From Shinisaurus crocodilurus (taxonomy: Eukaryota; Chordata; Lepidosauria; Squamata; Shinisauridae), in contig CM037877.1 of assembly GCA_021292165.1 (NCBI GenBank), positions 29,648,197 to 29,712,196 on the forward strand: a DNA stretch of 64,000 nt, read 5' to 3'. A program made the position numbers and the translations under genes. Numbering within the stretch: position 1 is the stretch's first letter; the number at the start of each line of letters is the position of its first letter. Below are positions 33,043-43,154 of this stretch, one piece after another. The notes under the pieces were generated by a model. It saw only the letters and a list, made by a program, of their open reading frames with translations, made no database searches and was not told where the DNA came from.

Positions 33043-33207
33043 GTGGCCTGTGGCTCACACTGGCTCAGCTTGTCTGAGTGTGGAAAGCTAAGCAGGGTCA
33101 GGCCTGGTTATTACTTGGATGGGAGACCCCTCCTCTAGTTTCCTGCATTGAGCAGGGGGTTGGACTCGATTGCCTTGTAGGCCCCTTCCAACTCTATGAT
33201 CTATAAA
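33043..33207 (+). mobile_element. 5S rRNA-derived SINE with CR1 3' tail
   Basis: The head reproduces the 3' half of vertebrate 5S rRNA including the internal promoter: box A 'aagctaagcagggtc', then 'ggcctggttattacttggat' and 'gggagacc'. The second half, 'tgcattgagcagggggttgg', 'actcgattgccttgtaggcc' and 'ccttccaactctatgat', is a CR1 LINE 3' end. So it is a chimeric SINE whose tail fits CR1-driven mobilisation. Confidence 0.93.
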
Positions 33208-33276
33208 ATCTCTGTGAAAAGGCTTCTGTAGGCCTGGGAAATAATGCCTGTTTCCTTAAGACATGATAACCATAAG

Positions 33277-33297
33277 TAGTAGTAGTAGTAGTAGTAG
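33277..33297. repeat. (TAG)n tail of the LINE
   Basis: Seven trinucleotide units next to the element's 3' end. Confidence 0.85.
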
Positions 33298-33915
33298 GCG
33301 ATCACTCGTGACCGAGTAAGATTGTCTTCCAGGATAAAATTACAAAAGAAAATTATAAAAAGAGGAAATTGTAAAAAATTGTGTAGGCTCTAGCAATGGG
33401 TCCGTAAGTGACTGTGGAGGCCAATTCTAGATCCACACAGCTTCCCACAGTGAGGACACAGGTTACCAGATGGAAGATGGTCCTGTAAAGGATTCGTTTG
33501 ACGTGCTTTTCGCTTAGCACGTTTCTCTCTTTCACCTTGCACTCGGGCTTCTTCAAAGTCCATGGAATTTTTGTGAAAGGCCAACCTCCAGTTAGATCGT
33601 TCATGGGCCAGAGCTTCCCAGTTTTCGATGTTTATATTGCATTTTTTTAGATTAGCCTTAAGAACATCTTTAAACCTCTTATACTGACCACCGATATTCT
33701 GCTTCCCATCCTTGAGTTTGGAATAAAGTAACTGCTTTGGGAGACGGCAGTCAGACATTCGAACAACATGACCGGTCCACTGAAGTTGGCATTGAAGGAT
33801 CATTTTTTCAACACTAGTAGTCTTTGCTTCTTCCAGTACACTGACATTTGCTCGCCTATCTTTCCAAGTAATTAGCAGGATTTTCCGGAGGCAACATTGA
33901 TGAAATCTTTCAAGA
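33279..33915 (-). mobile_element. Zinc-finger LINE, 5'-truncated copy
   Basis: 12/13 target duplication: ataaccataagta (33266-33278) and ataagcataagta (33916-33928). At the left is a (TAG)n tail to about 33297. Then comes the complement of the 3' UTR 'gaagacaatcttactcggtc', then the minus-strand frame ending 'CPHCGKLCGSRIGLHSHLRT'. The protein part matches residues about 140-311 of the 59.3-kb copy. Truncated just after the 'LERFHQCCLRKILLITW' motif. Confidence 0.9.
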
Positions 33916-34052
33916 ATAAGCATAAGTATTGGTATCAGGGAACAGAATTCAACTTACAAGTACTTTGGATGACATTTTGGGGTAACAATACTTTCCCCTT
34001 TAGCACATCACAAAATCTGCGAGCTTTACATCTCTCTTCTGTCATCCTAGAT

Positions 34053-34178
34053 CAGCTTTCCCCAACCCAGTGTTCTCCAGATGTGCTGGACTGCAACCCC
34101 CATCATCCCCAGCCAGCATGGCCACTGATGGGAATTGTAGTCCAATACAGCTAGAGAGCACCAGGTTGGGAAAGGCTG
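34053..34178. mobile_element. hAT-type palindromic MITE, imperfect TSD
   Basis: tcctagat (34045-34052) and acctaaat (34179-34186) agree at 6/8. Ends CAGCTTTCCCCAACCC and GGTTGGGAAAGGCTG; inner arms 'ccccatcatccccagccag' and 'ggccactgatgggaattg'. Confidence 0.8.
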
Positions 34179-34365
34179 ACCTAAATAGTCTGTCTATATG
34201 GCCAATTTTAAAGTTGATATGCTGATGTTTTTTTGTGATGTTTTCACCACATTGCCAGATCCTAATGCCCCCACTGTGAAGATGTCAGAAAGAATCTGTT
34301 GTAGTGATGTTAACTGGGACCTGGGCACATTGTTGGAGCACTGAGATGAACACTTTGTTTTTTTA

Positions 34366-34800
34366 TAGGGATGTGCAAATCAGGAAAACTTGAGCTTCTT
34401 TGAATTCCATCTTGATTGAAGTTTGTTCCGACTCAAGTCCGTAACGGATTGCGAGCCTTGTTTTTTTTTCCTTTTGCATGGAAATCTGTGTGCATTTTCA
34501 TGTGCATTTTTCCAAATGTATGCATCAATTGTGAGCACCTTTGAAATGTACACATTCTTCTCCCATTGATTAAAGCACACTTGTTCACATTTTTCAGAAG
34601 TTCGCATTTTTCATGTGCATTTTCCAAATATATTATGCTGTCAAGCACAATGTTTTTGGTCTGCGAATCACACTGCAAGCTTGGAAATGGACAGACTTTG
34701 GCTGCAGATTACATCTGAGTCCATCTTCAGTCCAGGAGGTGCAAACTAGGTAAATCCCGATAAAAAATTATCTGAAATGAATTTCTCATAAATCCCTTCT
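34366..34800. mobile_element. 'agggatgtgcaaat' repeat
   Basis: Starts 'atagggatgtgcaaatcagg' with repeated 'tgtgcattttcatgtgcatt' motifs at 34485-34630. Right boundary unclear. Confidence 0.45.
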
Positions 34801-34844
34801 TTGTTACCCATTTACCGATTCAATCAACATCGGTAAGCTGAAGA

Positions 34845-35008
34845 GGCCTGTGGCTTACACTGGCACAGCTTGTCTGAGTGTGGAAAGCTAAGCAGAGTCA
34901 GGCCTGGTTATTACTTGGATGGGAGACCCCTCCTCTAGTTTCCTGCATTGAGCAGGGGGTTGGACTCGATAGCCTTGTAGGCTCCTTCCAACTCTATAAA
35001 TCTATGAA
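34845..35008 (+). mobile_element. 5S rRNA-derived SINE with CR1 3' tail
   Basis: Same structure as the 33043 copy; 'gctaagcagagtcaggcctg' has one change in box A. The reverse tRNA-SINE at 35009 starts directly after its tail. Confidence 0.93.
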
Positions 35009-35237
35009 TTTTATTTATTTATTAATTATATTTATACCCTGCCTTTTTTTTCCTGCAAGGAACCCAAGGCGGCTTACATAATCCTCCTCCTCTCCATTTT
35101 ATCCTCAGGTTCTGGTCAATGACCGTAATAAATATTCATTCATTCATTTTATCCTCACAACAACCCTGTGAGGTAGGTTAGGCTGAGAGTCAGTGACTGG
35201 CCCAAAGTCACCCAGTGAGCTTCATGGCTGAGCGGGA
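35009..35237 (-). mobile_element. tRNA-derived squamate SINE, head lost
   Basis: Tail (ATTT)n, 'tataccctgccttttttttc', 'aaggaacccaaggcggctta', then a duplicated 'cattttatcctca' with intervening 'ttctggtcaatgaccgtaat', then the body to 'agtgagcttcatggct'. The tRNA head is truncated. Confidence 0.85.
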
Positions 35238-35239
35238 TC

Positions 35240-35770
35240 TGTTTACAATTCCCACCCAACTCCCACTCCCAGTAAGTTTGAAAGCAGTGCTGCTAGGTAA
35301 TTTTAGACCCTGGACTTAATGGTCTTATTTAAGAGGAAGGATGTGCTTTAGATGACCATGTCAATTAATTCAGTTGGGAAGCACACAACTAATGTTTCCC
35401 TTCTCCCCTCCACCCACCGTCACTCCACCACCATTCCAGGCTTTGTAACTGCTTCTACATTTCTGATCCGTTAGAGCAAAGCAAACAAACAAAGAAATAC
35501 TCCAGGGATGTGCAGTTTCACATTTCTCAACTCACTTCAATCACAGCACCACCCTGAATACAGGAATAAAATGGAGTTTGCTTCTGCTGTCCTGATTCCA
35601 CATTTACTTGGGAATAAGCACCATTTTGTTGTACAAAAGGATAATGTATTTTTGAAGTAAAAAATATTAAAATGAGTGTCTGCATTCACGTACATGCCTG
35701 ACTGGCTGCCCTCGGAGTATAAAATGTATTTAAAATTTAGAGGAAAGGATACTGCAATGAGCAGCAGCAT
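35240..35770. other. Non-coding stretch
   Basis: Nothing recognised. Confidence 0.35.
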
Positions 35771-35937
35771 AGATTTCATAGATTATAGATTTGGAAGGAG
35801 CCTACAAGGCTATCGAGTCCAACCCCCTGCTCAATGCAGGAAACTAGAGGAGGGGTCTCCCATCCAAGTAATAACCAGACCTGACCCTGCTTAGCTTTCC
35901 ACGCTCAGACAAGCTGAGCCAGCGTGAGCCACAGGCA
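35771..35937 (-). mobile_element. 5S rRNA-derived SINE with CR1 3' tail, reverse
   Basis: Complement of the same chimera: CR1 tail 'ctatcgagtccaaccccctg' at the left, then 'ggtctcccatccaagtaata', 'ctgaccctgcttagctttcc' and the 5S head at the right. Confidence 0.93.
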
Positions 35938-36474
35938 GCCCCAGCGAGCCCTGACATGCCCCAGACATCTCAGGTGTCTGTTTGCCATTGCCCCCATCAT
36001 TCTTGGTCATTTAGGGAGGGCTGCAGGCAGACACTGGTCTTTTGGCCACAAGGTGCAGCCCTACGTGGACCACTGTTTCACAGCATCCAACTTACTCCTT
36101 CAACATTCCAGCTTCAAGTCATGTGTGCTAACCTTGACGTTTGCAACCTGTTCAAAATGCCATTACTCCACTGACTCCATGGTAAAACGTGCTCAGAATG
36201 AAACATGAGCTTCTGTTCTGGGCTTGTTATATAGCAGACCTAGCATTTCTGTCAATGGAATAGTACCGCTGGCAACACTAGTGACGAGCGTCATTCCTTC
36301 CCTCTACTACGCCCATGTTATTTCATGAATGTTGTTTCCAATATATATTTGTCTTCCTTCTTTCGTGGTTGACTACTTGCTGACTGTCATGCTAAACTGA
36401 AGAGGAGGGAAGGAGAGAGACAGAGACAAAGACAGAGGACACACAAGCCTATGGCCTTCATGTCCTCCTTATAG
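35938..36474. other. Non-coding stretch
   Basis: Nothing recognised. Confidence 0.35.
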
Positions 36475-36839
36475 ATCTAAGGATCGACAAATCTGTCAAT
36501 GTTGGTTTCTCTTGTTTTCTCATTTTTCTAACCTTACATTCGGAGGTTGGAAAAATGGCCTGAACTTTTGGTTTTTCCTGAACTTTTATATTTTTAAAGA
36601 AGTTTGTATGAAAATGTGTATGCACTTCTGTGCACATTTCTCCTAATATGTTCATTTTGTATGCAGTTTTGCCTATTGTACACATTTTGGCAAACAATTT
36701 CCCAAACAATACAATGATTTATTTATTTTTAATGGAGAACTCCATTGTAAAATTCAGAAGAATTTTGAAGGATAACAGAGTTTTGGTTCATGTATTGGTC
36801 CAAAATTACAAAATTAGTTGAATTTTGCCACATCCCTAG
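36475..36839 (-). mobile_element. '...ttgccacatccctag' repeat
   Basis: 'ctaaggatcgacaaatctgt' at the left and 'gaattttgccacatccctag' at the right form an imperfect inverted end. Interior 'gtgtatgcacttctgtgcac' as in the 34.37-kb copy. Confidence 0.45.
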
Positions 36840-36883
36840 GTGGGCCTTTATGGGAAGCAAGATACTAGACTAAATGAACCCTG

Positions 36884-37085
36884 AGCCAGCATGGTGTAGT
36901 GGTTAGAGTGTTGGACTGGGACTCGGGAGACCCGGGTTCTAGTCCCCACTCAGCCATGAAGCTCACTGAGTGACTTTGGGCCAGTCACTGATGCTCAGCC
37001 TAACCCACTTCACAGGATTGCTGTGAGGATAAAATGCAGAGGAGGATTAGGTAAGCCACCTTTGGTTGCTTGCAGGAAAAAAGTC
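36884..37085 (+). mobile_element. tRNA-derived squamate SINE
   Basis: Well-preserved head 'agcatggtgtagtggttaga', B box 'gggttctagtcc', body 'agctcactgagtgactttgg' and 'gcaggaaaaaagtcc'. The terminal repeat tail is missing. Confidence 0.92.
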
Positions 37086-37915
37086 CTGCATAGAACTAAA
37101 TAGAACCCTTGGTATGATCCAGCATCTTTGAACCCAATGCTATGTACTGAAAATGTTGGAAGAGCAGCATGGAGCAGCTTTGAGCAGGAAATGTGTCCTT
37201 CAGCCATCAGAATTCAGCTAGGAACTTTCAACTTAATCCAGCATTTCTTCTAAACATTGATACTACCCCACTTCTCCAGAGCTCGAGGCAGTTTCCAACA
37301 CAGTAAAACAATACAGTAATACTAACAGTAAAACAAATTTCTCCCCAAACCTGTCATTGACAAAAACAATCACATCAGCAGCAGCAACAAAGGGCCACCA
37401 TACTTGTTCAGCAGGCATAAACCTTCCAGAAAGGAAATGTTTTATGTCTTAATTCATGTCTAATGGAAGGGAAGAAACAGCTTTCAGAATCTCATTCCAT
37501 CTACTCTAACACAGTAATACATTCTTAATATCAAAAGGGCATTAGTCGCAGAATATTGAAAAAGCAAACCTTTTAGTTTTAACAGAATTAATGCCTTCCT
37601 ATCAGAGGGAAAATCCACATGATCGCTGGGCACACAGTATGTGTTTGAAATTTGTGAGCCTCTCAATTCCTTACCTGTGTCCAGACAGCCCATAGGCAGC
37701 CACAGTCACACATAAGAGAAAGGCTTTTGCACACCATTGCAAAAGTTGCACCAGTCTATTTCAAAAATGCTCTTGTGCCTTTGCTGGCGTATGCAAAACA
37801 CTTGATCATGCGCTTGGTGGCGGCTGCATGTACCCAACCAGCCACAGGCATGGAACCAGCACACGGACATTTCAGCTAGCTTGGGCACCACACACTCATT
37901 GGTCATATGAACGGA
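37086..37915. other. Non-coding stretch
   Basis: 'cttctccagagctcgaggca' and A-rich sequence at about 37270-37420 resemble a LINE 3' tail. Nothing else recognised. Confidence 0.3.
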
Positions 37916-38204
37916 TGTTCACTCTTGAGTCTTAGGCAATTGTTGAGTGGGAGCTAGGGATCAGGAGCCAGGGATCAAGCCAGGAGTCAGAGCCGGATGT
38001 CTGAGGCAGAGAACAACCCAAGTCAGGGAACAACCTATCATTGCCCAGTGACTAGCGTGGAGTGGTTGAGGTGAGCCAATGATTAGCCTGGGTTGGTGGA
38101 GTCCCTCCTATATCTGGAAGCCCTTTTCTGTGTGTGATGTACCACGCAGGTCAACTGTGGACAGAGCTGTGGGTTACCAGTTCTAGCCCTGGAACACCTT
38201 GACA
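37916..38204 (-). mobile_element. Candidate solo LTR
   Basis: Read on the minus strand it runs TGTCAAGG...GTGAACA, with a TATA-like 'gatatagga' followed by 'ctcctggc..gatccctggct' repeats, the same order as the LTR at 52.1 kb. Flanks acgga / gtgga agree at only 3/5, so this is tentative. Confidence 0.4.
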
Positions 38205-39515
38205 GTGGACCCTTAGTCCTTTCTGTGATGCATCTTGAATTTTACATACTTTCTCTCGAGACTACACATCATTTCTTATTGGCTTCATGCCAGCTTCACA
38301 CACCTAAAATTGAATTTCTGGACAGTATGCAGAGGTAGCTATGTTTTACCTAAGTTGTTGCTTGGTTTTAGCTTCTACAAATACTCGCCCATCTGCACAC
38401 TGAGTATCCTTTCTGGGCATGCAGTCTCAGGTAGTGACACAGACTCACAGACTCTGTAGGCTAAAATACTCAACTTCATTTAATTAAAACAATTACATTA
38501 ATATCAATACCAAAAGCTCCACTTGGTGAACAACACACATCATTCCTCACCCTCTTTCTATTACAGCACTATTCTCAGGACCACATTTCTAAAAAAAATT
38601 TTGAGAGAAAACATTTGTATAAAATCCAGCCACCAAAAAGTAGAGCATGCCGAAAAAGGGAGGGGGGGAGAAAGGCTGTCAAAACTATCAGTGCAAAAGC
38701 CAATGGATTATTCTCAGAGTCACACTCAGAGGTACAAAGAGTAGATTTGATCAGAAAGAAAGAACTGTAATGACCTGGCAAGCGAACACTGCACAACAAT
38801 AGGTAAAATACAAAAAAATATTTCTACGCATCTCACCTGACTGTACTCACACACAAATAAACACACACTCGTATTCATAATTACAGTGCAGTTAATAGGT
38901 TCTTCAGTTGACAAAAGTGGTAATTCCTTTCTCCCTTGTCAAGCAATTGTTTGAGTACAAAGACCTAGAGATCCAGTGTTTGCTCACCATCTCTTCTTCC
39001 ATCTACTTTTAATGTAGAGAGACACTACCGACCTAATAATATAGTCCTGAAGAGTTTATAAATATGAGACGCTGGTCCCCTGTATATACTGAATACACTA
39101 ACAGATTGAATCTCCACTTAATCAGTCCATCTTTAACAACAAGTCAGATAAATATTTGCTTTTCATAAGTCAGATAAATATTTGCTTTTCATGATCATCA
39201 CTGAGATTAAATCTGGCCAGAAAGATGAAGCAAGGAAGCAAATGACCTTTAAAAGAGACGAAAAAGTAAATGCAATTTTGGCTTTCCCTTTCTGGTATCT
39301 GGAATAGCATTCCATTCAATCAATAAATATCAGAAGTGGCTTTAGCATAGTGGAACTGGATCTATTGCTTCTTTTAAAGGGATGGAACCTTGCCCATTTC
39401 TACTGGGCTTGCGATTGCAATTCTTAGGGATTTTGCATGCAAAATTGCAATATTAGTCCAAAATCGGAGGGAGGGGAAGGAGGGGTGGCAGTGATGGTGA
39501 CAATACAGTTCTTAC
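38205..39515. other. PDE4D intron just downstream of the PDE4D5 exon
   Basis: No repeat family recognised except a 26-bp tandem duplication (aagtcagataaatatttgct..., 39141-39192). The donor GTAAGA is at 39515-39510. Confidence 0.5.
39141..39192. repeat. 26-bp tandem duplication
   Basis: Two identical 26-bp units at 39141-39166 and 39167-39192. Confidence 0.9.
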
Positions 39516-39787
39516 CAGGTATGTGCCACAGTGAACCGCCGCTGTTTCGGTATGTTGCTGCTCAGAAGCATCCTGCGCAAGAGCCTGGGAGAATTTCTAG
39601 GAGAAATGACCGGTGATAACTTCGGAGAAATAGATGAAGACTTCCTGGATGTCTTGAGCTTTTCGTGTTGCAACAGGTTTTCCCTCAGGGTCTTCACCAG
39701 ATCCTCGTTGAGCCACGGATTTTGACAATGCAGATTATCCACTTCAGGTAGAGCCAAGGTGTCTGGGCTTGTTGTTTGCTGAGCCAT
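39516..39787 (-). CDS. PDE4D: PDE4D first coding exon, PDE4D5-type isoform (5' exon only)
   Basis: This is the isoform-specific N-terminal exon of cAMP-specific 3',5'-phosphodiesterase 4D, which hydrolyses cAMP in the cytosol. Read on the minus strand, the ATG is at 39787, with A at -3 and G at +4. It opens 90 codons starting MAQQTTSPDT and ending KQRRFTVAHT, then two bases (TG) of a split codon and a GTAAGA donor at 39515-39510. From memory the mammalian PDE4D5 unique region is 87-88 residues and continues with Cys-Phe-Asp-Val-Asp; a TG-starting split codon fits that Cys. The lizard version is about three residues longer. The NPWLNEDLV segment (residues 23-31) matches the RACK1-binding segment known for PDE4D5, and the downstream Leu residues are kept. 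An SP-rich, basic stretch (about 54-85) follows. The shared UCR1, UCR2 and catalytic exons are not in the window and would lie to the left (lower coordinates). Reading past the donor gives a stop immediately, as expected for intron. Confidence 0.95.
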
Positions 39788-40230
39788 GTTTCCAAAGCAA
39801 CTTACATTAGCCAAGTCTCTATAACGCAAGGTGATATTTGTTCTAGCTGTTTTGTTGTTGTGGTGGTGGTGGTGGTGTGGCAGGGAGTGGAAAGAAAGAA
39901 TCTCCTTCACTCTTTCAGCTCCGTGCAGAAGAGCATCGACTCTCGATCCAGCCTATCCGGCTTTCAGCGTGGTGTTGCCTGCCCTCAGAGTGTCTCTGTA
40001 CAGATAATGAACCGCGAAGGAAAAAAAGCAAGCTAACTCCTCCACCGAACCTATTAGACATTGCCGCTCTGCTGACAGCCTGCTTTGCAAACACCATTCG
40101 GTCCTGCTGGCTATACTTGCAAGTGAGCACAGAGGGAAGGAACTATATGGTGGGGCTGACCGAGGCTGCCTGTCAAACTACTGGAACTAATGCACTGCAG
40201 CTGCTTGAGTGACTCCTGCTTATGTACACA
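39788..40230 (-). promoter_or_regulatory. PDE4D: PDE4D5 5' UTR and probable alternative-promoter region
   Basis: This is the sequence directly upstream (minus-strand sense) of the PDE4D5 initiator. It has no recognisable transposon and contains scattered CpGs at about 39940-40080. The reading frame stays open upstream to another ATG at 39910, adding 41 codons that include a six-histidine run encoded by a CAC repeat at about 39850-39870. Mammalian PDE4D isoforms each use their own promoter, so a start site here is expected. No strong TATA box was found; an ATATAGTTCC-like stretch near 40145 is only a weak candidate. The transcription start is not defined by the sequence. Confidence 0.5.
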
Positions 40231-40356
40231 CCAAGTGCCGGGAGGAGGGCTTAAACATTGGCACGTTCATTTTGTTTGGCTATCCTTTCCAATCTGTTTA
40301 TTTCTCATTCTGAAGGATGAGGGACATGCTCTTCCTTTCCCCCCCTGTTTCCCCTC

Positions 40357-40398
40357 CACACACACACCCACACACACACGCACGCACGCACGCAAAGA
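40357..40398. repeat. (CA)n/(GCAC)n microsatellite
   Basis: CA dinucleotides pass into CACG tetranucleotides about 570 bp upstream of the PDE4D5 start codon. Confidence 0.85.
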
Positions 40399-40810
40399 AT
40401 CCCACCCCCATCATACAATTCTCCACAGAAACGGCACAGCATTTATTTATTTTTTTGCCAACTTGCTACGCCAGATTCGTTTACATGACGGAGTGAAAGG
40501 AACCGTTTCTTCCTCAAATGTAATCAGGACTCAGAGGAGGCTTTGATGTGAGGAAGTTGAAATAACCACCTCAAGGGGTGGGTTTTTTTGGGGGGGATGC
40601 TGTGAAGGACAGCGGGGTGGCAGACAGAATGGGGACGGCTCCAGTTGCCTCATCTCAAAAAGGGTATGTTGGGATTGGGAAAGGTGCAGAAAGAAGCAAC
40701 CTGAACAATAAGGGAAATGGAGCAACTTCCCTATGAGGAAAGGCATTTGGAGCTTTTTTGTTTAGAAAGAAGACAAATACAGGCACATATCAACTCATTT
40801 CGCATGTCAC
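40399..40810. other. Non-coding stretch upstream of the PDE4D5 promoter region
   Basis: No transposon recognised. Confidence 0.35.
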
Positions 40811-41072
40811 AGTCAATTCCTGGGTTGTTTAATCCAGAAATTGCTGAGGCACACAGCAGCGGGCACACTGTCTCCAAGTTCAATTAACAACCCAGGAACA
40901 CCCCGTTCCTGGGTTGTTTCACAATGTGCGATCCTGGAAACTCTGGGTTGTTTAGGAGTTAAACAATCCAGAATTAACCTAACAAGCCATGGGTTAACTC
41001 CGGGTTGTTTGGCCCCTAAATAACCCATGTCACAAAACAACCCAGGAACAGGGAGTTTGTGGGTTGTTAACT
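40811..41072. mobile_element. Palindromic element built of 'cctgggttgtt' arms
   Basis: 'attcctgggttgtttaatcc', 'ttaacaacccaggaac', 'gttcctgggttgtttcac' and 'caaaacaacccaggaacagg' alternate in sense. It is either one large MITE or two nested copies. Confidence 0.6.
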
Positions 41073-41179
41073 GAAAGTAGAAGTGGGTAAGCCTGCTCAC
41101 TCCGGTGCACTCACAAATACCCTTTCTGTTTGATCATGCAAGCCAGGTCATAGGCTGCATTAATACATACATGGAACTC

Positions 41180-41418
41180 ATTTATTTATTATTACATTTA
41201 TTTCCTACCTTTTTTTCCTCTTGCAAGGAACCCAAGGCAGCTCACATGGTCCTCCTCCTCTCCATTTTATCCCCGATGAGGTAGGTTAGGCTGAGAGTCA
41301 GTGACTGGCTCTTTGAGAGTCAAAGACACCCAGTGAGCTTCATGGCCAAGTGGGGACTAGAATCCAGATCTTACGAATCCTAGTCCAACACTCTTAACCA
41401 CTACACCACACTGGTTTT
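41180..41418 (-). mobile_element. tRNA-derived squamate SINE
   Basis: Reverse: (ATTT)n, 'ttgcaaggaacccaaggcag', 'gaggtaggttaggctgagag' and 'cttaaccactacaccacact'. Contains a short internal insertion 'ctctttgagagtcaaa'. Confidence 0.9.
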
Positions 41419-41419
41419 C

Positions 41420-42457
41420 ATATTTCATCTGATCCAGCAGGGCTCTTCTTACGTTCTCATCTGACCCATGGGATAAAATCCTCTGGGAAGTGTTCTAGTG
41501 AAACCCCACTCAGAATAAAAAAGGCGTGGTGCAAAAGCACAATAGATTGTCCAACTCAGGCACAAAAATATCTTGTGCCAGCCCACTTGAAAAATACAAA
41601 ATGAAAGCAGTAAGTTTTGCTATGCCTCACAAACAAACATAGAAGCCAGGATGCTGAGTACAAGCCATCTAACTAGATATTGCTAATTCCCAAGCCAGTG
41701 GCTTCCCATTCCCATTAACTATTTCGTAAATGTTACAGTTATTGTTTTAAAATGGCTCAGAGTAATTTAATTAATGTAATCACTGTATCTTTTGCTCTTT
41801 AAGATTGTTATTAGATCTCATTCTGAACAAGAGATCCATCTTTGCTCAAAGCAATTACAGAAAAGGCAGTTGCATGGGGGAGAGGTTTGATTTTTATTTT
41901 TTTGAATGGACAAATATATTTTCTGTCAAAGAGTCTGAATGAAATTTTTCGGTTTTGGTTTCTTCAAAACCGTACCCAGTGTTGCTTCACTACATAGGAA
42001 GGGCAGGGAAAAACATTTATAAACATCATTAATTTCCTCTGAGTAGGATGTAGGCAAAGATAACAATGAGCTTATAACTCTGGTTGATTAAACTTCAGCA
42101 CATATAACATGCTCTCATTTAATCAATGAAAAGCCCTGTTTAGTAGTTGTCATAGTAGCAACAACAGCGGCATCGATACAGCACTTTTCATTCATGAAAA
42201 GGCTGCATTTACCTTTTCCAAAAGCAGCAGGAGATGATATCATCACATCTAGTTTGACTCTCATTTTGCTAAGCTTTTTTCTAACAATTATTTATTGGTC
42301 AGGCAGGGCAAATTTGTGAGCCAGGTAACAACAACAGCAACATCCAGCCAAAGATAAGCACTTTTGATTTCAACTGGAAAGAGTTAAGCACATGTTTGTA
42401 ACATTCTCCAGTTGAGACAATGGGACTTAAAAGTAATTAGTTTAGGTTGATCTTACC

Positions 42458-42461
<4 letters not shown>
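41420..42461. other. Non-coding stretch, partly repeat-free
   Basis: Around 41700-41870 the sequence is AT-rich, without repeats and with TAATTAAT-like words. No gene recognised. Confidence 0.3.
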
Positions 42462-42493
<32 letters not shown>

Positions 42494-42494
42494 G
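42462..42494. repeat. (TTA)n microsatellite
   Basis: Eleven uninterrupted trinucleotides. Confidence 0.9.
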
Positions 42495-42599
42495 TGGGAC
42501 CTGCAACAAAATATTGCAGTGCAGCCTTAGCTAACAGGAGTGCTCCTCTTCAGTATCCTGCCAGACAGCCACGTCCTCCTCCAGAATACTAGGAGCTTT

Positions 42600-42820
42600 A
42601 AGGGGCTGGAGCAGCGCATTCTACTCCCCCCCCCACCAGTTTTCTGTTTTTCTTTTCCAACTGAGACTCAAAATTTGTTAATTTAAACATGTTCAGTTCT
42701 CACTGGTCTGTTTTAGGTGGGGGTTGCCCCCTTAGCATTTTTTAAAAAGTTGGTTTCCCCCCCCCCCTCTTACTTCTGTAAACCCTGGGGTTCCCCAAGC
42801 ATACTGGTACCTTCCTCTTG
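42600..42820 (-). mobile_element. Unclassified repeat, reverse copy
   Basis: Complement of the family at 31487 and 54420: 'acttctgtaaaccctggggt', 'ccccaagcatactggtacct' and the C runs at 42631-42640 and 42759-42768. Confidence 0.45.
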
Positions 42821-42895
42821 TTTTTCAGTGGCCCTGTTTGGGCTCCATTTTTGTTGGCACTCATCACCTGAGTTCACTATTAGAAGGTGTCGTGT

Positions 42896-42915
42896 TGTTG
42901 TTGTTGTTGTTGTTG

Positions 42916-42961
<46 letters not shown>
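42896..42961. repeat. Compound (TTG)n(TTA)n microsatellite
   Basis: The unit changes abruptly from TTG to TTA at about 42919. The poly-Cys, poly-Ile and poly-Tyr frames here are artefacts. Confidence 0.9.
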
Positions 42962-43097
42962 CATCCCCACATTTCTACACAGCTCTTTAATCTTCTTAAT
43001 AGTTATTCCTCATCCTCATATAGTGGGACATCTCCTCAAAAGCCTATGGACAGGATGCACACTCCCATTCTCAGGCTGTAGTAAACCATACAGTCAC

Positions 43098-43154
43098 AGT
43101 GCAATTCTGTGCATTTCTCCTCAGAAGTAAGTCCAACTCAGAATTCAGTAAGAC
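43098..43154. repeat. 'gtgcaatc...' palindromic repeat, left part
   Basis: 'cagtgcaattctgtgcattt', 'ctcagaagtaagtcc' and 'agaattcagtaagac'. Split by the hAT at 43155; the right part is at 43871-43915 ('acacccaggtaagtgtgcat'). Confidence 0.8.

Noticed and set aside
42462..42494. CRISPR-like or regulatory repeat array
   Set aside because: Simple trinucleotide repeat without spacers; no CRISPR expected in a vertebrate genome.
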